This document shows positions 16,912 through 27,504 of a DNA stretch of 64,000 nt, piece after piece. Where the stretch lies: positions 1-64,000 of the forward strand of contig JADZAS010000035.1 of the NCBI GenBank assembly GCA_020852515.1, in the 5' to 3' direction. Both the position numbers and the translations under genes were made by a program. Position 1 is the stretch's first letter. Each line of letters begins with the position of its first letter. The notes below the pieces were generated by a model. That model made no database searches, was not told the DNA's origin, and was given only the letters and a program-made list of their open reading frames with translations. The stretch comes from Phycisphaerales bacterium. Lineage in GTDB: Bacteria > Planctomycetota > Phycisphaerae > Phycisphaerales > UBA5793.

Positions 16912-18036
16912 ATGAACGTCATCGGAGACCGCGAACAGATTGTGATCGTCACCGGCAGCAGTGGCCTTCTTGGCACCGCGGTGATCGACGCTCTGCGCAA
17001 GCGCGTGCAGGTGGTCGGCTTCGATCGCGACGGCCAGCCGCAACCGCCGCCCGAAGTCGAATGCGTTTGCGTCGATCTCACCAGCGACAAGAGCGTGCAG
17101 CGCGGGCTTGACCGCGTGCGCTACGCCTACGGCCACCGGATCGCCGCGGTTGTCCATCTCGCGGCCTACTACGACTTCTCCGGCGAGCCGAGTGATCTCT
17201 ATGAGAAGGTCACTGTGCGCGGCACGGAGCGCCTGCTTCGGTTCCTACAACCGTTCGACGTCGATCGCTTCATTTTCTCGAGCACCATGCTCGTGCACAA
17301 GCCCACGGAGCCGGGCGAGCCGATCAATGAGCAGTCGCCGCTGCTGCCCCGGTGGGACTATCCCAAGTCAAAGGTCAAAACGGAACACGTCATTGAAGCA
17401 CAGCGGCGGCGCATTCCGGCGGCGATTCTGCGCATTGCCGGCGTCTACACCGACTGGTGCCAGTCGATCCCGATCGCACACCAGATCGACCGCATCGTTC
17501 AGCGCAAGTTGACAAGTCACGTCTACCCGGGCGACACCTCGCACGGCCAGTCGTTCGTCCACCTCGATGACGTCGTGAAGGCCATCGACCTCACCATCGA
17601 ACACCGCCGAATGCTTGACGACTCCGAGACGCTGCTCATCGGCGAACCCGAGACGCTCAGTTACGATTGCCTGCAGCGCCACCTCGCGCAATTGATCCAC
17701 AGCGAGTCGGACTGGACCACCCGCCCCATTCCCAAGGCGGTCGCGCGAACGGGGTCCTGGATTCACAACGAAATTCCGGGGATCGAAGATCCGTTCATCA
17801 AGCCGTGGATGATCGACATGGCCGACGATCATTACGAACTGGACATCGGCCGCGCCCGAGAGCGCCTCGGCTGGTCGCCGCAGCGCCATCTGAGCGACAC
17901 ACTGCCGCAGATGGTGCGGCGGCTCAAGGCCGAGCCGCAGCGGTGGTACGAGCGGAACCACCTGCCGCTGCCTTCGCGCATTGAGCGGGACGCGCCGGCC
18001 CGGCCGGACGTCGCGGCGCCCTTTAACCTCGACTGA
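16912..18036 (+). CDS. NAD-dependent epimerase/dehydratase (extended SDR)
   Basis: A 374-residue Rossmann-fold enzyme. The nucleotide-binding glycine motif is TGSSGLLG (Gly15, Gly18, Gly21), and the catalytic pair is Tyr150 and Lys154 (DYPKSK). The stretches VVHLAAYYDFS, VTVRGTERLLRF and SFVHLDDVVKAIDL are standard for extended SDR epimerases. The C-terminus (WMIDMADDHYELDIGRARERLGWSP) closes the substrate domain. The ATG at 16912 is chosen because all upstream sequence in the frame is non-protein-like and overlaps two other genes. The sugar or isoprenoid substrate is unknown; the VKOR/SPW context gives no clear hint. Confidence 0.88.
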   Translation: MNVIGDREQIVIVTGSSGLLGTAVIDALRKRVQVVGFDRDGQPQPPPEVECVCVDLTSDKSVQRGLDRVRYAYGHRIAAVVHLAAYYDFSGEPSDLYEKVTVRGTERLLRFLQPFDVDRFIFSSTMLVHKPTEPGEPINEQSPLLPRWDYPKSKVKTEHVIEAQRRRIPAAILRIAGVYTDWCQSIPIAHQIDRIVQRKLTSHVYPGDTSHGQSFVHLDDVVKAIDLTIEHRRMLDDSETLLIGEPETLSYDCLQRHLAQLIHSESDWTTRPIPKAVARTGSWIHNEIPGIEDPFIKPWMIDMADDHYELDIGRARERLGWSPQRHLSDTLPQMVRRLKAEPQRWYERNHLPLPSRIERDAPARPDVAAPFNLD

Positions 18037-18295
18037 CGAGCAGCGCGCTTCCGACCTCCCCGCCGGTCTGGGTGAAGTGCTGATGGGGCGATCAGGGAGG
18101 ATCAGAGAGTCAGGGCAGACGGTTGCCCGGCGAAGAGTTGTGCTGCTGAAACTAAATTTGACGGTGCGCGACGGGTAGCCGTCTGGTTGACGGCGCCGCG
18201 CCGCTGGCCGTTGGCTCTCTTGGGCGGACGGTCATTCGAACTTGTCGAGATCGCGGCCGAATCCCGGCTGCGCATGAGCAGAAAGGAGGCGTGCC

Positions 18296-18472
18296 GTGCT
18301 CGGATGGGCCCTTACATTTCTGGTGGTTGCACTGCTCGCGGGTCTGCTGGGCTTCTGGGGCGTAGCGGGCGTCGCTGCGACAGTCGCCAAGATCCTCTTT
18401 GTCGTGTTCCTGGTGTTGTTCGTCGTGAGTTTGCTGGCTCAGGCATTTCGGGGGCAGCATCCGCCGGCTTGA
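18296..18472 (+). CDS. DUF1328 (YtjA-like) small membrane protein
   Basis: A 58-residue two-helix protein starting with GTG. The translation [22 protein letters not shown], then [21 protein letters not shown], is a close fit to DUF1328 proteins, which are induced by stress in many proteobacteria. GGAGG sits six bases before the GTG. It ends at 18472 and is followed 80 bp later by a strong intrinsic terminator, so it is probably monocistronic. Molecular role unknown. Confidence 0.9.
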   Translation: MLGWALTFLVVALLAGLLGFWGVAGVAATVAKILFVVFLVLFVVSLLAQAFRGQHPPA

Positions 18473-18980
18473 TCGGCGCTGCTCCCGCGCGAGCCACACT
18501 CTTCGCTCGAGCAGCCACACGCTTCAGCGTCGAGGCTGCTTGCGAAGCCTACACGCTCCACGACCTTCGGGTTGTGGAGCGTTGCTTTTGGGTGCCGGCG
18601 CTGAGGTGCTGCGCGATGAAAAACTTCAAAATGTTGCGCAGAAACCTCTCGACCGCGGCCGCCTGGCGGTCAACTTCGAGTAGTATGCATGGCTGAGCGG
18701 TTGCAGCCGAACTGCAACGCAGCGCCGCCACGGCCGCGGCGCTTGCCGTACGGCGGAGTGTCCCCGCCTGACCAGCCTCGATGTCGGCCGCGTCTTCTCA
18801 GGCTGCCCAGTTTATCACGAGTACGCGAACCCGCGCGCACGCGGCCATGATTTGCAGCCCGGCTGCACAAGCAGCCGACTGTTGTGTGGCAGTTGCGCTG
18901 CGCAACCATGATGTTGAGCCGGCTGAATCACGTCGATCGGCCATACTGTCCCGTCCCGCCAGAGCAAGAGGAGGCAACGC
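18473..18980. other. Intergenic region, no gene seen apart from the terminator
   Basis: 508 bp after DUF1328. Beyond the terminator at 18553-18589 I see only short shadow frames. The last 20 bases hold the GAGGAGG ribosome site of the next secreted-protein gene; its promoter must lie here but is not recognisable. Confidence 0.4.
18553..18589 (+). terminator. Intrinsic terminator with UUCG tetraloop
   Basis: A 13-bp stem (18553-18565 with 18570-18582, one G-T pair) is closed by a C(TTCG)G loop and followed by TGCTTTT. It ends the DUF1328 transcript. Confidence 0.85.
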
Positions 18981-20180
18981 ATGTTTTCGAGGATCTCGAT
19001 GGTCAAGACGATTGCAGCCGCAGTAGGCGTGGTGTTCACCCCGCAACTGCTGGCGCAGGGTCCACCCGAACCGGTGGCGATTCCCGCCGAAGCCGGCAGC
19101 GCCCAAGGCCATGGAACGACCGGGGAGGTGGTGTACAACGTGACCTACAGCGACGCCTATCCGCGATTCATGGGCCAGTACATTCCGGGGTACATCGACG
19201 ATCTGCACCTCACGCGCGCTGGAAACCTGGTCTGCTTCACGATCTCAGTCTTCAACGCATCCGCCAATCCCTCGTTCTACGGCACGTCAGGAACGTACGT
19301 TCCAGTCGACGCTCTCGTGCAGTTCTACAGCGCGCCCCCGGTCGCGGGCGTGGGCTTCCCGGGCGGCAGTCTGCTCGCCGAGTATCACGTCGAGATTCCG
19401 CCTCCGCTGGATGCTTTCGGTACGGTGTGGACGATCACGACCGATCTGACCACGCCTGTTCCAGTGCCGCAGGACATCTGGGTGAGTGTCACCACTCCGC
19501 TGGCGCGCAACGGACTTTACAGTTACGCCGGCCCAGTCTTTCTGGGCGCGCCCGCAACGCCTGATGTGGGTTCGACGGTTGCCGGCATCTGGGCCGGTGT
19601 TGGATACTACTCCTTCATTGCCGTGGATTACTCCCAAGCCATCACCATCCGCCTCGCGGAAGCGAATCAGCCGCCGGTCATCACCTGCGGCACCGCAGCG
19701 GTGCTCTGGTCGCCTAACCACGAGTTCGTAGACATCAGCAGTTCGCTCTTCAGCGTTGCTGATCCCGACACGCCCGCCGAGAACCTCACGGTCGATGTCA
19801 TGGTCGTCTCGGATGAAACTGAGATTCCCGAAACCGGAGACGGCACGGGCAAGCACGCGCCCGACTTCAAGACCCAACTGGCCAGCGGCGCGAGCGGATT
19901 CTTCCTTCGTTCCGAGCGCCAGGGACCGGGCGACGGCCGCGTCTACCTCGTCATCGTGACCGCCAGCGACGGCGTGAACACCGTGACCTGCGTATGCGTG
20001 GCCGCCGTTACGCCGCACGACGAAACGACGGAGTCGATGCTGCAGGCGCTGATGGAAGCGGATGACCGCGCCGCAGCACTTCAGGCGGACATCGATCTCG
20101 TCGGCCTGGGCAGCGTGAATCTCGCCGCCCACGGCCTCTCACAACACGGCGTCAGCGGCCAGTTGGGTCCCAAGCAATAG
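18981..20180 (+). CDS. Secreted protein with an Ig/HYR-like domain, function unknown
   Basis: 399 residues with a Sec signal peptide (MFSRISMVKTIAAAVGVVFTPQLLAQ, cleavage after LAQ). The start is set by GAGGAGG about seven bases upstream. Residues 30-210 form a beta-rich domain without a recognised family. Residues 215-345 contain VLWSPNHEFVDISSS, DPDTP and a late VIVTASDGVNTVTCVC, the pattern of HYR/Ig-like domains where LWPPNH is conserved. The last 40 residues are helical and then unstructured. Likely exported to the periplasm or surface. A clearly bacterial Ig-type extracellular protein; ligand unknown. Confidence 0.75.
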   Translation: MFSRISMVKTIAAAVGVVFTPQLLAQGPPEPVAIPAEAGSAQGHGTTGEVVYNVTYSDAYPRFMGQYIPGYIDDLHLTRAGNLVCFTISVFNASANPSFYGTSGTYVPVDALVQFYSAPPVAGVGFPGGSLLAEYHVEIPPPLDAFGTVWTITTDLTTPVPVPQDIWVSVTTPLARNGLYSYAGPVFLGAPATPDVGSTVAGIWAGVGYYSFIAVDYSQAITIRLAEANQPPVITCGTAAVLWSPNHEFVDISSSLFSVADPDTPAENLTVDVMVVSDETEIPETGDGTGKHAPDFKTQLASGASGFFLRSERQGPGDGRVYLVIVTASDGVNTVTCVCVAAVTPHDETTESMLQALMEADDRAAALQADIDLVGLGSVNLAAHGLSQHGVSGQLGPKQ

Positions 20181-20277
20181 ACGCTTCGCCCAATCGAACG
20201 CTCGTCATCCGATGAATCCACAGCCGACGCCTGCAGCAACATGCTGCGGGCGTCGCGCTTTGTGCAGCACACTGCAG

Positions 20278-20634
20278 TCATTGGGTGCGCAGCGGCGGGC
20301 CTCCGGGGCTTTCGGGATCGAAGCGAGCCACGGGGCCATATCGCTTGCACTGCGAGATTCCATCCTCGCGCTGCGCTTCGGTCAGAAAAGTCTCGCTGGA
20401 GGCAAGCAGCGAGTCGGCGAGCGTCTGCAGATCGAAGTAGAGCCAGCCGCGCGCCGTCTCGAGGCGCTGGTAGCGGTCGTCGATGGGTGAACACTGACGG
20501 CAGTCTTCGACCGCCGCGGCGGCGGTTTCTCTGGTGCGGAACATCACGCTCTGAAGCAGCCGATGCCCTTTCGGAGAAAACAGCGTGAAGAAGAACTTGC
20601 CTCGGATAGTGGAATAGAGGTGGTAACTGGGCAT
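20278..20634 (-). CDS. DUF1508/YegP-like protein
   Basis: 118 residues. The first half reads YHLYSTIRGKFFFTLFSPKGHRLLQSVMFRTRETAAAAVEDCR, matching the DUF1508 unit (aromatic-x-G-K-F-x-F-x-L, x-S-x-x-Y/F-x-T-x-x-A). The second half, GWLYFDLQTLADSLLASSETFLTEAQREDGIS, looks like a second, diverged copy, as in the tandem YegP fold. It has no signal peptide and should be cytosolic. It is convergent with the preceding secreted-protein gene. Function of the family is unknown. Confidence 0.75.
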   Translation of the reverse strand: MPSYHLYSTIRGKFFFTLFSPKGHRLLQSVMFRTRETAAAAVEDCRQCSPIDDRYQRLETARGWLYFDLQTLADSLLASSETFLTEAQREDGISQCKRYGPVARFDPESPGGPPLRTQ

Positions 20635-21026
20635 CCAGAATTACCATACGCCACATGACCACGGCGCGACGGGAGAAACCTAATTTACCTCGGGGGAACA
20701 CCAGCGGTCGAGACGGCCTGACGCGGATGGCTGCGGCGCAAAGTCCACCGGCATCAGCAGATCCATGATGCGCCACGCCGCCCATCATCCTGACGCATCT
20801 TCGATCACACGATCCACCGGACTTCTTCGCCCGCCGACTGCATCCGCCGCGGCGTGTCACTTCCACGAGCCCAGGTTCTCCCCAACGCCGAACGGCGCAG
20901 TCTCAGCGTTTCAACCACCGAGGCTTGGCAACCAGCCGATCCTCGCCAGCAGACCGGCCAGGCCCGCCGCGCCGGTAGCCACAGAGCCGCACCACGCCGC
21001 CGCGACGGCTCTACGATTGCCGCGAC
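20635..21026. other. Intergenic region, no gene seen
   Basis: 392 bp between the divergent DUF1508-like gene and the cytochrome operon. Frames here are Arg/Ala/Ser-rich shadows. It should contain the operon promoter, but no boxes are convincing. Confidence 0.4.
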
Positions 21027-22670
21027 ATGCACCTGCCGCCACAACTGGAACGCTCGACCGCGGCGGCTTCGCGCAGCCGCCTGAGGCGCCTGATTGCCGG
21101 CGTCACCTGCGCCTGTACGTTCGCCGCAGCGACGATCGCACTGGGCGCATCATCGGATGCAGCCGGGGCGCCGCCGGCACTCTGGCTCCGCCTGGTGGGA
21201 AGACTGCATCCGCTGGTGGTTCACTTCCCGATAGCGCTGTTACTCACGGCGGTGATGCTCGAAGTCTTCCGATTGGTGCGCCGCAAGCCGCGACCCTCTC
21301 CAACTGCATTGACGTGCCTGGGATTCGGGGTTGCCTTTGCCGCCGCGGCGATCGCCTCCGGACTGGCCAATGAGCAGTTCGAGTCGCACGGCCGAGCCTT
21401 GGCGCCGGCCATCGATCGCCACCAGGTGCCCGGCATTGCGGCCGGCGCGATTGGCGGAGCGGCGCTGCTGATTGGGCGCATCAATCTCAAGAGCGCGCGG
21501 CGCGGCTGGCGCGCGGCGTACGTCTTGTCGCTGGTGCTCACCGCGGCGGCGATCGGCGTGACCGGACACCTCGGCGGCTCGCTCGTCTACGGCGATGATT
21601 ATCTCACGAGCCTGCTGCGGCCCGAAGCGCGCGAGCCGGAGACGAGCGATCGCGCGAGCGAGGCTCAAAGAGCCACAGATCCAACGAGCACCGCGCCCGA
21701 TTCGGCATCCGACCCGGCCGGGGCCGGCGTGTTCTTCAACCCGGATGTCGTCGCGATCACCACCGAGCGATGCGCCGACTGCCACGGCCCGACGAAGCAG
21801 CGCGGCGGCTTGCGCCTCGACCACTATGACGGCCTCTTCGGCGAAGACGAGGCGCTCTGGGTCGTGCAGCCGTTCGATCCGGAACGCAGCGAACTCCTCC
21901 GCCGCGTTCGACTGCCCGAAGGCGACGACGACGCCATGCCGCCCAAGGGTGAGCGGCTGAGCAGTCAACAGATCGCACTGATCGAGACGTGGATCGCACA
22001 AGGCGCACCCGAAGCCGCACCGGCGGCGCCCTCGATCGAACCCCGAGCGGATGAGCAGGTCAGGGCTGACGAAACGCCCGGCGACAGCGCCGATGGCTTC
22101 ACCGTTCCCGCGCCCACTGACGTACCATGGAATCAGATCATTGCGACCGACCCTGCGCGGCTGGCGGCGGCGCTTGATGCGATCACCAGCCGCGGCGGCG
22201 CTGCGACACGCATTCAGCAGGGCAGCGACGCCGTCGATGTGAATCTCAGCGTCGTCGGCGAATCGATTTCGGATGCCGATCTTGATCTGCTCTCTGACTT
22301 GCGCGAGACGCTCGTGTGGCTGAATCTGGGCGGCACGTCGATCACTGATGTAGGGTTGGCGAGACTCGCGGCGTTTTCGCAACTTCGCCGGCTGCACCTT
22401 GAGCGCACGGCTGTCACCGATGCCGGGCTGGTTTCCATCGCCGCGATCCCCCGGCTGGAGTACCTCAACCTGTACGGCACGACCGTTACCGACGCCGGTC
22501 TCGAGTCGCTTGTCGCCTGCACAACACTTCGCGAACTTTACCTGTGGCAGACGAGCGCAACCGCCGAGGGCGTTGCGGCGTTCGCCGCCGCCCGGCCCGA
22601 CGTCGCGGTTTGGGCACCTTTCAGCAGCACGTCGGACGCAGGCGGCGCAGCGCCCGTGGACAGACCGTGA
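21027..22670 (+). CDS. Membrane protein with DUF2231-like, planctomycete cytochrome c (PSCyt1) and leucine-rich-repeat domains
   Basis: 547 residues. Residues 20-190 have four to five transmembrane helices in a DUF2231-like arrangement (GRLHPLVVHFPIALLLTAVMLEVF; HxxxVHFPIAL is the signature). Residues 230-315 are a PSCyt1 cytochrome domain with one CADCH heme site (Cys249, Cys252, His253) and the usual MPPKGERLSSQQIALIETWIAQGAP ending. Residues 395-520 are leucine-rich repeats (LVWLNLGGTSITDVGLARLA, LRRLHLERTAVTDAGL, LEYLNLYGTTVTDAGLESL). First gene of a four-gene operon with a Tat-secreted NHL protein, a PSCyt/DUF1549/DUF1553 protein and a DUF1501 protein. No ribosome site is evident at the chosen ATG. 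Confidence 0.82.
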   Translation: MHLPPQLERSTAAASRSRLRRLIAGVTCACTFAAATIALGASSDAAGAPPALWLRLVGRLHPLVVHFPIALLLTAVMLEVFRLVRRKPRPSPTALTCLGFGVAFAAAAIASGLANEQFESHGRALAPAIDRHQVPGIAAGAIGGAALLIGRINLKSARRGWRAAYVLSLVLTAAAIGVTGHLGGSLVYGDDYLTSLLRPEAREPETSDRASEAQRATDPTSTAPDSASDPAGAGVFFNPDVVAITTERCADCHGPTKQRGGLRLDHYDGLFGEDEALWVVQPFDPERSELLRRVRLPEGDDDAMPPKGERLSSQQIALIETWIAQGAPEAAPAAPSIEPRADEQVRADETPGDSADGFTVPAPTDVPWNQIIATDPARLAAALDAITSRGGAATRIQQGSDAVDVNLSVVGESISDADLDLLSDLRETLVWLNLGGTSITDVGLARLAAFSQLRRLHLERTAVTDAGLVSIAAIPRLEYLNLYGTTVTDAGLESLVACTTLRELYLWQTSATAEGVAAFAAARPDVAVWAPFSSTSDAGGAAPVDRP

Positions 22671-22703
22671 AGCGTCAACACCTTTCGCGGCAAGGAGCAG
22701 CAG

Positions 22704-23747
22704 ATGAAGCAATGGCGTGAGTGTGCGACGAGCCGGCGAGGCCTGCTCAAGTCCGCCGCGGCGGGTGCGGCCGGGCTGCTGGCCGCGCCGTATGTCCGGG
22801 CCGCGTGCAAGTCGGGCATGTTCAATCCGATCCTCGGCGAAGGCGAGCACACCTACGAAGCCATCCACGACTGGCTCGTACCGCCAGCCGGTCTCAAGTG
22901 GGGCGACACGCACGGCCTGTGCCAGGACAAGGCCGGCCGAATCTACGTTGCGCACACGGTGCACCCCACGAGCGACTCATCCGACGCCGTCGTGGTCTAC
23001 GACCCCGAGGGCAGGTGCATCACCTCCTGGGGCGCGGCGTTCCGCAACGGGGCGCATGGCCTCGACCTGCGCGAAGAAGACGGCGACGAGTATCTCTATC
23101 ACTGCGATATCAACCGCCGCCTGGTCGTCAAGACCTCGCTGGGCGGCGAGGTGCTCTGGGAGAAGAGCGTTCCGCTCGAATCGCAGAAGTATGAGTCCGT
23201 CAACCAGTGGCGGCCGACCAACGTCGCGTTCGCGCCCAACGGCGACTTCTACGTCGGCGACGGGTACGGTTCGAGTTACATCCATCAGTACAACATCAAG
23301 GGCGAATACCTCCGCACCATCGGCTCGCCCGGCAATCAAGCCGGCCAATTGAGTTGCCCGCACGGCCTGTGGGTTGACGGCCGCTCCGCCACGCCGCGCC
23401 TGCTTGTGGCCGATCGCGGAAATCGGCGCCTCCAGTACTTCTCTCTCGACGGGCAGCCGCAGGAGATCATCACGCAGGGCATCCGCCAGCCATGCCACTT
23501 CAAGACGCGCGGGCAACTGCTGCTCGTTCCAGATCTCGACAGTGTGATCATGATCCTCGACGCGGGCAACAAGGTGGTAGCCCAACTCGGCGATGGATTC
23601 CCTTCGAACCTGCGCGGCGCGCCGCGCGAGCAGTTCATCCCCGGAAAGTTCATTCACCCGCACGACGCCATCTGGCTGGCCAACGGCGACATCCTGGTGG
23701 CGGAGTGGGTGCCCATCGGCCGCATCACGTTGCTGCGAAAGGTGTAA
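22704..23747 (+). CDS. Tat-exported six-bladed beta-propeller (NHL-repeat) protein
   Basis: 347 residues. The N-terminus MKQWRECATSRRGLLKSAAAGAAG is a twin-arginine signal (Arg11-Arg12), so the folded protein is exported. The body has propeller blades: KWGDTHGLCQDKAGRIYVAHTV, NVAFAPNGDFYVGDGYGSSYIHQY, SCPHGLWVDGR...LLVADRGNRRLQYF and the last LANGDILVAEW. Such proteins are common beside planctomycete cytochrome genes and may bind or process carbohydrate, but no catalytic residues can be named. A good AAGGAG ribosome site precedes the ATG, 33 bp after the previous gene. Confidence 0.85.
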   Translation: MKQWRECATSRRGLLKSAAAGAAGLLAAPYVRAACKSGMFNPILGEGEHTYEAIHDWLVPPAGLKWGDTHGLCQDKAGRIYVAHTVHPTSDSSDAVVVYDPEGRCITSWGAAFRNGAHGLDLREEDGDEYLYHCDINRRLVVKTSLGGEVLWEKSVPLESQKYESVNQWRPTNVAFAPNGDFYVGDGYGSSYIHQYNIKGEYLRTIGSPGNQAGQLSCPHGLWVDGRSATPRLLVADRGNRRLQYFSLDGQPQEIITQGIRQPCHFKTRGQLLLVPDLDSVIMILDAGNKVVAQLGDGFPSNLRGAPREQFIPGKFIHPHDAIWLANGDILVAEWVPIGRITLLRKV

Positions 23748-23800
23748 TCGCCACCCTTTTCGCGACATTGCGTCGGAAAACTAGCGGCTTCGAGGCTGCA

Positions 23801-26800
23801 ATGCACTTGAGATCCAGTACACTGTGGCACATGGCTGATGGGAAGCAACGTCGTGCGTTTGCTCCAGGCTGGCAACTGCTGGCCATCGCGGCTGTCGGTG
23901 CGGCGTCGCTTGGCGCCATCGCGGTTACGACCGGCAGCGCTGCGCCCTCTGCCGCACTGGTCGATGGGGACGGCGTCGATCCCGCCCGCGATAGCGACCG
24001 CGTTGACTTCAACCGCGACATCCGCCCCATCATCTCAAACAACTGCTACGCCTGTCACGGCCCGGATGGCGAAGCGCGTCAGGCCGGTCTGCGCTTTGAC
24101 CTTCCGTCCGGACCCATCACGCCGAGCAAAGACGGCAAGGTGGCGATCGTGCCCGGGCACCCTGAGCAGAGCGAGATGTACGCTCGCCTCACCGCTGCCG
24201 ATCCCGACGAGCGCATGCCGCCGGCCGACTCGGGCAAGGCGCTGAGCCCGGCTCAGATCGAACTGATCCGAAAGTGGATCGAACAGGGCGGCCGCTATGA
24301 GCAGCACTGGTCGTTTGCGGCACCCGTGCGCCCGCAACTGCCGGCGGTAAGCCGGTCCGACTGGCCGCGCAACGCGATCGACGCGTTCATCTTGAATCGA
24401 CTCGATGCGGAAGGGCTCGCGCCCTCACCCGAGGCAGAAAAGGCGCGCCTGCTTCGGCGGGTCACGCTTGATCTGACCGGTCTCCCGCCGACGCTGGAAG
24501 AACTCGATGCATTCCTTGCCGACGAATCTCCCGATGCCTACGAGCGGGCAGTCGATCGATTGCTTGCCTCGCCGCGCTATGGCGAGCACATGGCCCGCTA
24601 CTGGCTCGACGCAGCGCGCTACGGCGACACGCACGGCCTGCACCTCGACAACTACCGCGAGATGTGGCGATGGCGCGACTGGGTCATCAGCGCCTTCAAC
24701 TCCAACAAGCCCTTTGACAAATTCACCATCGAGCAACTCGCCGGCGACCTGCTCCCTGAACCGACGCTCGATCAACTCATCGCCACCGGATTCAACCGCA
24801 ACCACGTTACGACGAACGAAGGCGGCGCCATCGCCGACGAGTACCTCGTCCATTACGCCATCGACCGGGTGGAAACGACCTCCACCGTCTGGATGGGTCT
24901 GACGGCCGGATGCGCAGCCTGCCACGATCACAAGTTCGATCCGATCTCGCAGAAGGAGTTCTACGAGCTTTTCGCGTTCTTCAACAACGTCGATGAAACG
25001 GGACTGGATGGAAATCAGAAGGATCCTGCCCCGGTCCTCAAGGCGCCGACACCTCAACAGCAGGCTCGCCTCGATGAGCTGTCCGCCACCGTCGCGGCGC
25101 TGGAGGAGAGAATCGCCGCGCCCGACCCAGCCATCGACGCCGCGCAGGCGCAGTGGGAATCGACACTTCGCGAGCAGGTGATCGGCTGGTGGAGCGCCTG
25201 GACGCCGGCGCAGTCGATCTCGACGGGCGGCAGTGCGCTGACAGTCCTCGATGATGGTTCCATCCTCGCCGGCGGCGCCAGTCCCACCACGGATGACTAC
25301 ATCCTCATCGGCGATACTGATCTCACTGACATCTGGCTCGTGCGCCTCGAAGCGCTTACGCATCCCTCGCTGCCGTTCGGCGGACCCGGCCGGGCGGAGA
25401 ACGCCAACTTTGTGCTCAGCGAGTTTGAACTCGTCGCCGTGTCGAAGCGCGATCCGACGCAGTCTCAGCACGTGAAGTTCCGCCGGGCCCTGGCGGACCA
25501 TTCCCAACTGCAGGGCGGCTTTCCCATAGACAAAGCCATCGACGGCGTCACCGATGACAACTCCGGCTGGGCCGTGGCCGGCTACGAGCGGCGCGAAGAT
25601 CGCACCGCGGTTTTCCTCGCCGACCAGCCGTTCGGCTACGAAGGCGGCAGCGAACTGCGATTCATTCTGCGGCACGAGACGGCATTCGCCCAACATTCGA
25701 TCGGCCGCGCGCGCCTGGCGCTGAGCAACTCTGCAGCACTCGCCCAGCGCCTCGACGAGCCGACGCTGTCGAACTGGCATGAAGCCGGGCCCTTCCAGGC
25801 CGATGAGCCGACGCAGGAGGCGGCGGTGGCGGCGGTGGCGGCGGTATTTGAACCCGAACTCGACCCGGCAGCCATCGACCTGACCGACACCTACGCGGGC
25901 GGCGTGATTCAGTGGATCGAGCGGCCCGAGTACGCGGATGGAGCGATCAACGCGCTGGCGGAGGTCGATTACGCGGCGACGTATCTGCACCGCACGATCA
26001 CTTCGCCCACCGCGCGCCGCGTGACCGTCTCGCTCGGAAGCGACGACGCTTGCGTTCTCTGGGTGAACGGCCGGAAGGTTTTCGAGCAGTTGATGCCGCG
26101 CTCAGCCGCGCCGGACCAGGATCTGGTGCAGGTGCAACTCGAGCCGGGCGTGAATCACATCCTGCTCAAGGTGATCGATTTCGCCGGCGGCTTTGCATTT
26201 TACTTCAACCTCCCAGGCGGCGACGATGACTTTCAGGCGACGCTGGCGCTGCAGACGCTGGCGATCGAGCCGGCGCAGCGCACGCCGCAGCAGGCTGAAG
26301 CCCTGCGCACCATTTTCCGCAGGCAGTATTCGCGGGCCAGTCGGGCGCTCTTTGACGATCTTGATGGCGCGCGGGCTGAACGCGCCACATACGAGGCGAC
26401 GATCCCCACGACGCTCATCATGCGAGAGCGCACGGAGCGGCGAGCGACGCACGTGCTCTATCGCGGCAACTACGACCAGCCAAAGGACGCTGTGGAGCCC
26501 GGCGTGCCCGCCTGCCTGCCTCCCTTGCCTGCCGATGCGCCGGCGGATCGCCTGGCGCTGGCGCGCTGGCTCGTGAGCCCGCAGCATCCACTCACGGCGC
26601 GCGTGACGGTCAATCGCCTCTGGCAGCGCGTCTTCGGCGAAGGACTGGTGCAGACGAGTGAAGATTTCGGCTCGCAGGGCTCTCCCCCCACTCACCCGGA
26701 GCTGCTCGACTGGCTGGCGGTCGAGTTCATGCAGTCCGGCTGGGATGTGAAGCACCTGATGCGCCTGATCGTGACCAGCGCGACGTATCGCCAGAATTCG

Positions 26801-27496
26801 CGCATCACGCCCGAGCAGCTCGCGGCCGATCCGCGCAATCATTTCTACAGTCGCGGGCCGCGCTTTCGCATGGATGCAGAGATGATCCGGGACTTTGCAC
26901 TGGCCACGAGCGGCCTGTTCGTGGAAGAGATCGGCGGCCCGAGCGTCAAGCCGTATCAGCCCGACGGGCTCTGGGAGGCGGTTGCGTATCCGGACAGTGA
27001 CACCCGGGCCTTTACGAAGGATGAGGGGCCCGCGCAGTACCGCCGCAGCCTGTACACCTTCTGGAAGCGCACCCAGCCGCCGCCCAACCTGGCCGCGTTC
27101 GACGCTCCGACGCGCGAGTCCTGCACCGTTCGCCGCGCGCGGACCAACACGCCGCTGCAGATGCTCGCGTTGATGAACGACCCGCAGTTCGTCGAGGCGT
27201 CGCGCGTTTTCGCGGCGCGGATCATGAAGCACGGCGGCACATCGGCGACGGACCGTATCGCCTGGGCGTTTCGCCTGGCGACGGCCAGGGACGCACGCGC
27301 AGACGAGATCGCCGCGCTGACGCGGGTCTACGAAGATCAACTGACTGTCTTTACGACCGAACCTGACAGAGCGGCCGCGCTGCTGGGCGTGGGCGATGCG
27401 CCGGTTGACGCCGATCTCGATCCATCGCAACTGGCCGCGTGGACGACGGTGGCCAACATTCTCCTTTCGCTCGACGAGGCCATTACCAAGGGTTGA
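23801..27496 (+). CDS. Large planctomycete PSCyt1/DUF1549/DUF1553 cytochrome protein
   Basis: 1231 residues. After a signal/anchor helix (residues 24-50) comes PSCyt1 with heme site CYACH (Cys82, Cys85, His86). DUF1549 (PSCyt2) follows, with [25 protein letters not shown] and [23 protein letters not shown], and a second CxxCH in [17 protein letters not shown] central beta-rich insert (about residues 470-880) includes a PA14/CBM-like part ([17 protein letters not shown]...GVNHILLKV). DUF1553 (PSD1) ends the protein: [33 protein letters not shown] and [23 protein letters not shown]. The start at 23801 has GAGG upstream; Met11 is an alternative. The gene is followed after 8 bp by its usual DUF1501 partner. 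The biochemical role of the family is unproven. Confidence 0.92.
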   Translation: MHLRSSTLWHMADGKQRRAFAPGWQLLAIAAVGAASLGAIAVTTGSAAPSAALVDGDGVDPARDSDRVDFNRDIRPIISNNCYACHGPDGEARQAGLRFDLPSGPITPSKDGKVAIVPGHPEQSEMYARLTAADPDERMPPADSGKALSPAQIELIRKWIEQGGRYEQHWSFAAPVRPQLPAVSRSDWPRNAIDAFILNRLDAEGLAPSPEAEKARLLRRVTLDLTGLPPTLEELDAFLADESPDAYERAVDRLLASPRYGEHMARYWLDAARYGDTHGLHLDNYREMWRWRDWVISAFNSNKPFDKFTIEQLAGDLLPEPTLDQLIATGFNRNHVTTNEGGAIADEYLVHYAIDRVETTSTVWMGLTAGCAACHDHKFDPISQKEFYELFAFFNNVDETGLDGNQKDPAPVLKAPTPQQQARLDELSATVAALEERIAAPDPAIDAAQAQWESTLREQVIGWWSAWTPAQSISTGGSALTVLDDGSILAGGASPTTDDYILIGDTDLTDIWLVRLEALTHPSLPFGGPGRAENANFVLSEFELVAVSKRDPTQSQHVKFRRALADHSQLQGGFPIDKAIDGVTDDNSGWAVAGYERREDRTAVFLADQPFGYEGGSELRFILRHETAFAQHSIGRARLALSNSAALAQRLDEPTLSNWHEAGPFQADEPTQEAAVAAVAAVFEPELDPAAIDLTDTYAGGVIQWIERPEYADGAINALAEVDYAATYLHRTITSPTARRVTVSLGSDDACVLWVNGRKVFEQLMPRSAAPDQDLVQVQLEPGVNHILLKVIDFAGGFAFYFNLPGGDDDFQATLALQTLAIEPAQRTPQQAEALRTIFRRQYSRASRALFDDLDGARAERATYEATIPTTLIMRERTERRATHVLYRGNYDQPKDAVEPGVPACLPPLPADAPADRLALARWLVSPQHPLTARVTVNRLWQRVFGEGLVQTSEDFGSQGSPPTHPELLDWLAVEFMQSGWDVKHLMRLIVTSATYRQNSRITPEQLAADPRNHFYSRGPRFRMDAEMIRDFALATSGLFVEEIGGPSVKPYQPDGLWEAVAYPDSDTRAFTKDEGPAQYRRSLYTFWKRTQPPPNLAAFDAPTRESCTVRRARTNTPLQMLALMNDPQFVEASRVFAARIMKHGGTSATDRIAWAFRLATARDARADEIAALTRVYEDQLTVFTTEPDRAAALLGVGDAPVDADLDPSQLAAWTTVANILLSLDEAITKG

Positions 27497-27504
27497 GACC
27501 ACAC

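Noticed and set aside
25820-25850. Short GGCGGTGGC-type repeat
   Set aside because: It lies inside the DUF1549/DUF1553 gene and encodes a simple Ala-Ala-Val run; it is too short to call a functional repeat.
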